From IMG/VR virus record IMGVR_UViG_3300037488_001934, positions 1-24,625 of that record: DNA of 24,625 nucleotides, one strand, 5' to 3'. The notes under the pieces are model-generated. The model made no database searches, was not told the DNA's origin, and worked only from the letters and a program-made list of their open reading frames with translations. Below are positions 17,894 through 23,803 of this stretch, one piece after another. The DNA comes from a virus. Every line of letters begins with the position of its first letter. Positions within the stretch are counted from its first letter, which is position 1. The position numbers and the translations under genes are program-made.

Positions 17894-18541
17894 TTAAACT
17901 CCACCGGCAGCAACGGCAAAACCGGAAGTGTGGTGCGTGGTTGGACCTTGCGAATGTGGCAGCAAGAAAGCGTTAATCCCACCAGCGTTAAAATTTGTAG
18001 GTGCTGTATTATCGATAACATTAGCTATGTACATCCCTAAAGACAAAAACCTTCGCCCCTTAACACTTGAATCTGCTTGTTGCGGAATAGGTAGTTCAAT
18101 CACAGTCCCTTTGGTCAGGTGTGAAATCAATAGATCGCGGCTTTGTACAAGACAACGACCTTTAGTGTCGTTAAGAACCTGTAGGTTCAAAAAATTCTCC
18201 ATTGCTCCCGCCATTGTGGTCGCTGAAGCTATATCTGCCTCAGTGGGGGGAAAGACGTTTAAATCATAAGCAACTACCGCTAAGTTAAACTTATACTTGG
18301 TATCTGTCGCACCCGTAGCTGTAAAAGTTGTGCTGATTTCAAACCGCGCGGTTAAAGGGTTGCCTTGCCCCCAATCCGTAGGGACTTGTAGGTCGATTAC
18401 AGTGTTTAAATTTTCCGATGGGAGTGCGTAGAACACAGGAACCGCATAGATAATACCACCAGTAATTAAAATTGAATGCAGGGAGCTAGGCAGTGTCGGC
18501 TTCTTATCTAAACACACGGTCAAAAAAGAATCGCGTATCAT
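17894..18541 (-). CDS. Probable capsid cement/decoration protein, Bbp16-like candidate
   Basis: A 215-aa beta-rich protein with no signal peptide or membrane helix. Its middle has the order expected of small capsid cement proteins of the Bbp16 type: 'VIDLQVPTDWGQGNPLTARFEI', a 'FTATG' turn, a variable stretch with a long helix (about residues 90-125), then 'GTVIELPIP', 'GRRFLSLGMYIA' and a beta finish ending FAVAAGGV. The match is by overall pattern only. Position after the major capsid protein and before the tail genes fits an accessory head protein. An AAAGG ribosome binding site six bases before the ATG at 18541 supports the start. A 9-bp hairpin lies just upstream and could lower its expression relative to the capsid gene. 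Alternative: another minor head or head-tail protein. Confidence 0.5.
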   Translation of the reverse strand: MIRDSFLTVCLDKKPTLPSSLHSILITGGIIYAVPVFYALPSENLNTVIDLQVPTDWGQGNPLTARFEISTTFTATGATDTKYKFNLAVVAYDLNVFPPTEADIASATTMAGAMENFLNLQVLNDTKGRCLVQSRDLLISHLTKGTVIELPIPQQADSSVKGRRFLSLGMYIANVIDNTAPTNFNAGGINAFLLPHSQGPTTHHTSGFAVAAGGV

Positions 18542-18557
18542 GTTGAACCTTTGGAAA

Positions 18558-18582
18558 GTGCGCCGCGTATTAGGCGGCGCAC
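18558..18582 (-). terminator. GC-rich hairpin between the two capsid-accessory genes (terminator or processing site)
   Basis: A perfect 9-bp inverted repeat, GTGCGCCGC / GCGGCGCAC, with a 7-base loop occupies most of the 46-base gap after the 345-aa gene's TGA. On the minus strand it is followed only by TTT and then the AAAGG ribosome binding site of the next gene, so the U-run is short. Placement right after the highly expressed capsid genes recalls the partial terminator after T7 gene 10. It could equally protect the upstream message or be an RNA-processing site. Confidence 0.6.
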
Positions 18583-18587
18583 AAATT

Positions 18588-19625
18588 TCAGATTGTGTAA
18601 CCTGAAGTATAAGCCCTTACGCCACGCCCGCCCACAGCGGAGTCTACGTCCATAGTAAACTTTGCCGAAAAGGAACCCGCACTTAGGGGCAAACTCGGCA
18701 CGATGCGAGCACCGATGTATTGCTGTCCTACATTAGGACCCATAGCTCGCGGGTTGAAATCGACAAAAATTTGCGGCCCTGCAAGGACCAACATGTTATC
18801 TGCCACTTTTACAGTGATGGGGGTTGTAATACCTGATGGCGTGCCTAGGTCAAGGAAAATGCCTGCCAGAGCATTTACGTAACTTGTAGCGACTTTAAAA
18901 CCTGCCGTTGTTGGGAGAGTAACGTAATAAACTGCTCCGCTAATAAGTGGGCTAATAGTACCACCTGTAAAAGTAAAAACAATGGCTGTGCCTGTTTCAT
19001 ACTGGTCTGCGGCAGCTAAAACCACTCCTGCTGTTTCAACACCAACACTACTATCTATGCTAATTTGCCTAGGCACGTTAACTGGGATAGGCCCCGAACT
19101 GCCTGCGACTCGCACTGATTTAGTTAACGCTGCGTCCTCTGCCGTGATGATTTGAAACTCAAGCGTAGGCAGCGTAGTTAGATTTAACGAAGAAGTCGTA
19201 GCTGTTACTATAGCTGTAGCAGTCGTCAACGAGTTAGCAAATGTAGATGCCAGTGCTATGTTACCTGAGTCCGCTCTAACAACGTAATAGGTAGTACCCC
19301 CTGTAAAGTTTCCAAGAACGGGGTCTAATGCGGTAGTTCGCAAAACAACAGGACTTCCTCCTGTAAGACCGTGACTACCAAACACAAAAGCACTGCCGCT
19401 AACCACTGTAGTAGCAATTGCGACGTCATTTTTACCGGGGACCACCGTGGCTTCGGTATTGAACACCAAAGACATCGTGGAGCCAGCTCCAAAGTCTTGA
19501 TTGGCTTGACGATCAATTGATGCCCCGGATATCACACTAGGGGCAGTTAAGTTTCCGGTAGGGGTGAACGCTACAGACATGGGCGCCGCAGGGGCCGCCA
19601 AAATTAGGTTAATGTCACTTAGCAT
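18588..19625 (-). CDS. Capsid-proximal decoration protein with two inserted beta modules (Bbp16-like candidate)
   Basis: A 345-aa beta-rich protein directly downstream of the major capsid gene. I read it as one domain interrupted twice. Host segments: SDINLILAAPAAP (3-15), FGAGSTMSLVFNTEA (45-59), LEFQIITAEDAALT (155-168) and the C-terminal VDFNPRAMGPNVGQQYIGARIVPS with AKFTMDVDSA; this order resembles small capsid cement proteins such as BPP-1 Bbp16. Inserts: about 75-150 (HGLTGGSPVVL, then GGTTYYVVRAD) and about 198-270 (YETGTAIVFTFTG, then SGAVYYVTLPTTAGFKVAT), which follow the same pattern as the repeats in the tail nozzle. Role: capsid stabilisation or surface decoration (inference). It has a strong AAGGAG site seven bases before the ATG. 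No catalytic motif. Confidence 0.6.
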   Translation of the reverse strand: MLSDINLILAAPAAPMSVAFTPTGNLTAPSVISGASIDRQANQDFGAGSTMSLVFNTEATVVPGKNDVAIATTVVSGSAFVFGSHGLTGGSPVVLRTTALDPVLGNFTGGTTYYVVRADSGNIALASTFANSLTTATAIVTATTSSLNLTTLPTLEFQIITAEDAALTKSVRVAGSSGPIPVNVPRQISIDSSVGVETAGVVLAAADQYETGTAIVFTFTGGTISPLISGAVYYVTLPTTAGFKVATSYVNALAGIFLDLGTPSGITTPITVKVADNMLVLAGPQIFVDFNPRAMGPNVGQQYIGARIVPSLPLSAGSFSAKFTMDVDSAVGGRGVRAYTSGYTI

Positions 19626-19632
19626 AGTTATT

Positions 19633-19638
19633 CTCCTT
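19633..19638 (-). promoter_or_regulatory. Strong ribosome binding site (AAGGAG) of the 345-aa decoration gene
   Basis: AAGGAG on the minus strand, seven bases upstream of the ATG at 19625, immediately after the small hairpin that overlaps the capsid gene's stop. It suggests high expression, consistent with a stoichiometric capsid component. Confidence 0.8.
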
Positions 19639-19640
19639 GT

Positions 19641-19655
19641 TGAGCCTTAGGCTCA
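19641..19655 (-). other. Small hairpin overlapping the capsid gene stop codon
   Basis: The minus strand reads TGAGCC-TAA-GGCTCA, a perfect 6-bp stem with a 3-base loop. Its first three bases are the TGA stop of the major capsid gene, and the loop TAA is a second in-frame stop. No U-run follows; instead the AAGGAG of the next gene comes directly after. It may help stop ribosomes or protect the capsid message, but it is too small to call a terminator. Confidence 0.5.
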
Positions 19656-20666
19656 GACAATTTTGGCCTCGGTGTTAAGCATACGATCTACTGGGATTAG
19701 CGGGATGCCGAGGAAAGACACCTGCTGGAAAGGCTTGCCGAACTGGGTCAGACCCTGCTCGATAGTGACTACTTGTTGACTCTTGTCGAGGCCAATCTTC
19801 ATCAGACAGGCAATGACCGTGCGGTTGCACAAGAACACTCGCGTTCCCATGCCGTCTGGAACCAACTGCGTGGCATCAGACATCGCATAGATAATGTTGG
19901 TTGCTGCGGTTACGGCTTGGGTGCCCGTACGCGCGCGCAACTCGGCCACGTTGATGTTGGCGATGCGAACAATTCGTCTCCAGTCACGCAGCACAAGGCC
20001 AGCGTTCATCACATACTGCGACACGTATGCCGCCATGCGATTGCCGTTGGAGAACTGAATGATCTGCCTGCCGTGGTCAACATTCTGTAGGCCACCCTCG
20101 CTACCAAGCGGGTAGATGCCAAAGAAGTCTTCGCCAAAGTTGACCAGATAGATCGAGGTGTTGGTCGTGCCTGCCGCGCCACCGCAGTCAATCACGTTGC
20201 CTGAAGCCAGGCTGCTAAAGCGAGTAGCAAGACCGTTGAACTCTTTTGAGTCAGCCTTGGCGTTGCCATACATGAACAACTGCACATATTTCTGCCACAT
20301 CGCCTCGATGAAGGCTGCACCTTCAGACGCGCGGTAGAAAGCTTCCTGGCCGTTGAGCTTCGCTTCGGCGCAGTCAACTTCGCTCCAAGCTTCGATAATC
20401 GACATGCCTTCGGTAAGTTGCGCCGTGGCGCTCTTACTTGGCGTGACACCATCGTTGTAGTCGCGTAGGTAGGCTGTCGGGAGCGCGGTGCGCACCGAAA
20501 ACTGGTGGCCCGTGGGTAGGTTACCTGGCTGTAGCCCAAGGTATCCCTGAATCTCCTTCATGCCCCGCTGTGCGAGAAGTTCAACCACCGGGGCGCCACG
20601 GCCCTTCGGGTCAAGATACTTGAGCATGTCGGCCAGAGTGAGTCGCGTAGTCGGAAGTGCTGCCAT
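19653..20666 (-). CDS. Major capsid protein (BPP-1 Bbp17-like, HK97 fold expected)
   Basis: A 337-aa protein whose sequence matches the major capsid class of BPP-1-like podoviruses: start LTLADMLKYLDPKG, then a 'YRDYNDGVTPSKS'-like stretch (LRDYNDGVTPSKSATAQL, about residues 68-85), an E-loop/spine region with EVDCAEAKLNGQEAFYR, then TNTSIYLVNFGEDFFGIYPLG (about 168-188), GLQNVDHGRQ, VLRDWRRIVRIANIN (about 225-239) and a C-terminal FLGIPLIPVDRML beta segment. It forms the icosahedral shell (family knowledge). It is of usual length for this group, with no N-terminal prohead-protease propeptide evident, consistent with a separate scaffold gene upstream. AGAGGA lies eight bases before the ATG at 20666. 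The stop is followed two codons later by a second in-frame stop inside a small hairpin. Confidence 0.92.
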   Translation of the reverse strand: MAALPTTRLTLADMLKYLDPKGRGAPVVELLAQRGMKEIQGYLGLQPGNLPTGHQFSVRTALPTAYLRDYNDGVTPSKSATAQLTEGMSIIEAWSEVDCAEAKLNGQEAFYRASEGAAFIEAMWQKYVQLFMYGNAKADSKEFNGLATRFSSLASGNVIDCGGAAGTTNTSIYLVNFGEDFFGIYPLGSEGGLQNVDHGRQIIQFSNGNRMAAYVSQYVMNAGLVLRDWRRIVRIANINVAELRARTGTQAVTAATNIIYAMSDATQLVPDGMGTRVFLCNRTVIACLMKIGLDKSQQVVTIEQGLTQFGKPFQQVSFLGIPLIPVDRMLNTEAKIV

Positions 20667-20674
20667 CGTTATAT

Positions 20675-20680
20675 TCCTCT
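20675..20680 (-). promoter_or_regulatory. Ribosome binding site (AGAGGA) of the major capsid gene
   Basis: AGAGGA on the minus strand, eight bases upstream of the ATG at 20666, in the 18-base gap after the scaffold gene. It supports the chosen start and efficient translation of the capsid protein. Confidence 0.75.
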
Positions 20681-20684
20681 AAGG

Positions 20685-21380
20685 TTATCTGTAGGTATCA
20701 GCGAGCTTCTCCAACGGATCACGCGTGTCACGCATGTTCGGTGAAGAGCCTTTTGATACCGAATCGTCACTGACGGTCTTACCGACATGCGCAAAAAAGC
20801 GGATTATCTCCGCACGATTGCCCATGCCAGTTTGCACAAGTAGCGTGCGCAGCGAGTCATCACCGAACACATCGATGGCTTTTTCGGCAAGTTGCAGGTT
20901 GACCTGCAATTTTGCTTCATCGCCACCGCTCAGTTCGGAGTCCTTCATCGTAGCTTCGCGCCATGCCGTAAGCGTCTCAGTGAAATAACTCGACTGCTGC
21001 GCTTCAAGGGCGGGAACTAGACTATTGATAACTTTCTGCGCGGACTCGTTGCTCAGATTCAACTCACGCGCGATGCCTTCAAATTGCTGCATTACTCCCA
21101 TACCGAAAGCTGCGCTTTCGTTTGGGGAGCTCAATGCATACTTTTCGGGGGATCCTTGCGGAGTTTCTGGGGCCTTGGATTCTCCACCCTTGGCCCCCGT
21201 CTGAGACGCTTCCTGCGTCTTGCCTACCAATGTCCCAGTGGTTGGCGCGGGCGTGCTTGGCACCGCCGCAAGAGCATTGCTGCTTGCGACTGGTGTTGGC
21301 GTGCCCGCCGCCACTGGAGGCGATTGGTTTGTCGTCGTTGTGCCTTGAGTTGTGTTTCCGGCTATTACGTTCGACGTCAT
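20685..21380 (-). CDS. Capsid scaffolding protein
   Basis: A 231-aa protein starting MTSNVIAGNTTQG. Residues about 1-85 are Thr/Pro/Gln/Ser-rich and look disordered; the rest is acidic and helical: AFGMGVMQQFEGIARELNLS, then Gln-rich ALEAQQSSYFTETLTAWREATMKD, and a C-terminal block AIDVFGDDSLRTLLVQTGMG followed by EIIRFFAHVGKTVSDD. That block is a recognisable feature of podovirus scaffold/capsid-assembly proteins, which are removed from the procapsid before packaging. It stands immediately before the major capsid gene. I chose ATG 21380 rather than an upstream in-frame codon at 21413: it overlaps the previous gene's stop as ATGA and has CAGGAA four bases before it. No protease motif was seen. 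Confidence 0.8.
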   Translation of the reverse strand: MTSNVIAGNTTQGTTTTNQSPPVAAGTPTPVASSNALAAVPSTPAPTTGTLVGKTQEASQTGAKGGESKAPETPQGSPEKYALSSPNESAAFGMGVMQQFEGIARELNLSNESAQKVINSLVPALEAQQSSYFTETLTAWREATMKDSELSGGDEAKLQVNLQLAEKAIDVFGDDSLRTLLVQTGMGNRAEIIRFFAHVGKTVSDDSVSKGSSPNMRDTRDPLEKLADTYR

Positions 21381-21727
21381 CGTTTTCCTGCTGGCACAGC
21401 CTGCTGCGGGCAAAGCTGTTCTTCGGTCATCTTTACGTAAAGATCAGGGCAGTGCTGCCGCAGCAACTTCTGCATCCTTAATCCGTATTCGCGTTCTCCC
21501 GCCATGCGCCCCATCTCGGCAGCGTTTGGCGAGAAACACGATAAGTCCATTCCGGCTTGCTCCAAGAGCAACCACATAAACCGACGCCCACGTTCGACTG
21601 ACATCAGCCAACGGAAGTCCCCTGCTTCTTGTTCCAGCTTGGTGCGAGCAAGATCTGTGCGCTCTTGGCGCACCCGTTCGCGAGCGCGAAAATCGGTGGG
21701 GTCGGAAATACCGGTGTTCACTTGCAC
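21377..21727 (-). CDS. Bbp19-like phage protein, 116 aa
   Basis: A small helical protein with a Glu/Arg-rich N-terminus and a core, about residues 38-100, with the Bbp19 family signature: 'DFRWLMSVERGRRFMWLLLEQAG', then 'CFSPNAAEMGRMAGEREYGLRMQKLLRQHCPDLYVKM'. The biochemical role of this family is not known to me; it regularly neighbours scaffold and capsid genes in BPP-1-like podoviruses. The frame has no ATG near its N-terminus. GTG 21727 is one start; GTG 21721 is another (114 aa), overlapping the stop of an eight-codon ATG micro-ORF (21744-21719, MSVLALCK) as GTGA. The frame is also the large terminase frame, separated from it only by the TAA at 21752-21754. The stop overlaps the scaffold start (ATGA). 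Confidence 0.75.
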   Translation of the reverse strand: MQVNTGISDPTDFRARERVRQERTDLARTKLEQEAGDFRWLMSVERGRRFMWLLLEQAGMDLSCFSPNAAEMGRMAGEREYGLRMQKLLRQHCPDLYVKMTEEQLCPQQAVPAGKR

Positions 21728-21751
21728 AAAGCTAGCACAGACATAGGGACC

Positions 21752-23119
21752 TTATGGGGCCCTAAGGTTGTGCCGCAAGCGATTGTAGCTTGACAAGCTA
21801 GAAGCTTTAGCAAAACGCTCCTGATACTGCATCATCTGGCGAGCTATTTTTGAGGCTCGCAGCACTGGGGCGGCGAAGGTAAGAGCTAGAGCGTCCGCAA
21901 GATCCGGGGAGGCCCCATCCTTAAGCCGCTTCTTGATGTCGTCTTTTGACTCCAACGCGCGGCGGTTCTGCGCGTCAAAAAAGTAGCACGGTGTTGCTAG
22001 CTCTTGCTTTAGCGCAATGTCGTTGGGGATTGCACCGCCAGCGCGCAGCCACTCGCGCATCAACCACCACATCTCCGTGCGCTTGTTCACATACAGCGTA
22101 GGCTCGGATGACTTGCCGCCAAAGGCAACTTCAAACACATTAAAACCAAGCTGCCGCAAGCGATCAATCACGCCAGAACCTGCGCCAGCATCAATGAATA
22201 CCGCGTCGGGATGCCAGTCGTTAATCAGGCTCGCCGTGCGCGTAGCAAGCTCCATGTTGTCTATGCCACGCATCGCGATGGCAGGTAGCATCTGCAAACC
22301 CTGGCGGCGCACAATCGTGCTGCGGTCATTGCCAAATCGCGCAGGATCAACGCCTATGATGCGCGGAGAATCCGCAAAGTCAGTCTCAGTGTAGTCTCGG
22401 TGGCTAGCGTTTTCGGCATCTGCCAACGAGATCAATTGATCGTCACCGGCAGCGTTAAAGTCGCACAAGTATTCGCGGGCAAAAGCCGTCTCAGTCATTA
22501 CGTCTGGGCGCCGCAAACGTGCAATTTCTACTGGGTCAATGGCTCCGTCCGTTTCGTAAACCGTGTAGACTGCCGCGTGCCAAAGCGGATCCCGCTTGGC
22601 GTAGAAAAACAACTGGCTGAACAGATTGATGCCGTTGGGCGTGCCAATAAAAATTGCCCACCCAAGACGATCCGATAGCGCAGGTTGCACAATCTCATCC
22701 CAAACCATCGGCTCAATCTGCGCAACCTCGTCGATAACCACACCGTCAAGACGCATACCGCGCATTGCGTCTGGGTTGTTGGCACCAAACAAACGGATCA
22801 TCGAACCGTTGTGCGCGAACGTCACCGAAAGGTCCGCGTTGTTAATGTGGATTGTGCCAGGCACATTCGTCAAAGGCTGCAACTTTTGTAGCAACCGACG
22901 CCAGACCACACTCTCAGCTTGCTTCAGCAAAGGTGCAAGATAGACAAAGACACCGAGGTCAAGTTCACAAGCTAGCGCGGCTTCGATCAGCTCCATGATC
23001 GCCAACTCGGTCTTGCCCGCTCGACGGTGCAACGCATAAACGCTGAACCGCTTGCGCCCGAGATGACACTCGCGCTGCCACCGTCTTGGTTGGTAGGAAA
23101 TCGATAGTTGACGACTCAT
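21752..23119 (-). CDS. terL: Terminase large subunit (packaging ATPase and nuclease)
   Basis: A 455-aa protein with both domains of a large terminase. ATPase: Walker A HRRAGKT (31-37), Walker B VVIDE (127-131, Asp130 and catalytic Glu131), coupling motif FIGTPNG (157-163). Nuclease (RNase H-like): IIGVDPARFGNDRSTI (254-269, Asp258), VFIDAGAGSGVIDRL (307-321, Asp310), then SPDLADALAL near the C-terminus supplying a third acidic residue. It drives DNA into the prohead and cuts concatemers, docking on the portal (family knowledge). Length is slightly short but complete. The ATG at 23119 overlaps the preceding stop (ATGA), suggesting coupling with the small-terminase candidate. The nuclease core with 'FGGKS' resembles terminases of podoviruses with HK97-like heads. 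Confidence 0.95.
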   Translation of the reverse strand: MSRQLSISYQPRRWQRECHLGRKRFSVYALHRRAGKTELAIMELIEAALACELDLGVFVYLAPLLKQAESVVWRRLLQKLQPLTNVPGTIHINNADLSVTFAHNGSMIRLFGANNPDAMRGMRLDGVVIDEVAQIEPMVWDEIVQPALSDRLGWAIFIGTPNGINLFSQLFFYAKRDPLWHAAVYTVYETDGAIDPVEIARLRRPDVMTETAFAREYLCDFNAAGDDQLISLADAENASHRDYTETDFADSPRIIGVDPARFGNDRSTIVRRQGLQMLPAIAMRGIDNMELATRTASLINDWHPDAVFIDAGAGSGVIDRLRQLGFNVFEVAFGGKSSEPTLYVNKRTEMWWLMREWLRAGGAIPNDIALKQELATPCYFFDAQNRRALESKDDIKKRLKDGASPDLADALALTFAAPVLRASKIARQMMQYQERFAKASSLSSYNRLRHNLRAP

Positions 23120-23535
23120 TTAAAAATGTCTCTCGTCTCTTCAACTCGGGGTATTTCAATCGATGGCTCTTCAATACTGATTACGCGCGCGTCTGCACGC
23201 TTGGGTACTCCCGTGTCGATAACAATTTGAATATGCCCGTCTTGTTCAACTTTTAGTTCTGTCGGCACGGGGCGCGTCAAGCGTTCCAAAATTAACTTCG
23301 CGCTCTGTAGGTCACCGTGTTCGGCTTGCAGCAATAATACTTTGACTACGCGCCAGATGGCTTCGTGTAAATCGTAGCCTTCTAGCTCGGCTTTCCGTAA
23401 CGCTAGGTCATAGATGCAAGGGATGCGATTCTTGTCATGGCCTTCCTTGAAACGCGTATTTACTGCGCCCGGTTTTTGCCAGTGCTTGTTGCCTTTTTTA
23501 AATCCGGGTTTTCTTAGCTCGCGTCCATTAGTCAT
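23116..23535 (-). CDS. Terminase small subunit candidate
   Basis: A 139-aa protein. The basic N-terminus (ELRKPGFKKGNKHWQKPGAVN) recalls the 'FkkGNkhW..' start of many phage DNA-packaging proteins; the central part is helical (DLALRKAELEGYDLHEAIW, about residues 43-61), followed by VVKVLLLQAEHGDLQSAKLILERLTRPVP (about 63-91), a 'GD..AA.lil.Rl' pattern common in small terminase subunits. The C-terminal third is acidic and probably contacts the large subunit (inference). Expected role: recognises phage DNA and stimulates the large subunit. It overlaps the upstream helix-turn-helix gene by 8 bases and the large terminase by 4 bases, which supports a packaging function. Shine-Dalgarno is weak, so it may depend on coupling. 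Alternative: the upstream 91-aa protein is the DNA-recognition partner. Confidence 0.65.
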   Translation of the reverse strand: MTNGRELRKPGFKKGNKHWQKPGAVNTRFKEGHDKNRIPCIYDLALRKAELEGYDLHEAIWRVVKVLLLQAEHGDLQSAKLILERLTRPVPTELKVEQDGHIQIVIDTGVPKRADARVISIEEPSIEIPRVEETRDIFK

Positions 23536-23803
23536 AAATGCTTACGCTTTTTTGGGGTAGTTGACCCCGAACTTCCCCCGAGATAATTCGGCGAACACTG
23601 CTCAAGCTGATGTCGTGCCCCAAGTATTTTAGTAGTATCCAAATGCGTCGCCTACCGAGGCCTTTCGTATGGTGAGCATGAACTAGGTTGACAAGTTCGT
23701 CACTGATCGTTGAGCACTGGTGTGATGCACCCACACGATAACGCTGACCGTTTTTTTCAACGTAGTCAATCTTATGGTCGTTGTCGCCCGGTAAGGAAAC
23801 CAT
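23528..23803 (-). CDS. Small helix-turn-helix protein, 91 aa, coupled to the terminase genes
   Basis: I chose ATG 23803 because it overlaps the preceding gene's stop by one base (TGATG) and has GGAG ten bases before it; a start at 23911 would lie deep inside the upstream gene. The N-terminal part (about residues 1-28) is charged. Residues about 32-78 look like a helix-turn-helix: ISDELVNLVHAHHTKGLGRRRIW, then LKYLGHDISLSSVRRIISGE, where 'iS..sV..IisG' is the usual recognition-helix pattern. It may bind phage packaging DNA together with the next gene or regulate late genes; sequence alone does not decide. It ends TAA inside the start of the small-terminase candidate. Confidence 0.65.
   Translation of the reverse strand: MVSLPGDNDHKIDYVEKNGQRYRVGASHQCSTISDELVNLVHAHHTKGLGRRRIWILLKYLGHDISLSSVRRIISGEVRGQLPQKSVSIYD

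Noticed and set aside
19641-19655. Hairpin at the capsid gene stop as a terminator
   Set aside because: The stem is only 6 bp, no U-run follows, and the next gene's ribosome binding site comes at once.
21749-21768. Near-palindrome at the end of terL as a terminator or operator
   Set aside because: Only about six outer pairs match, the centre is imperfect, there is no U-run, and it lies inside an overlapping late operon.
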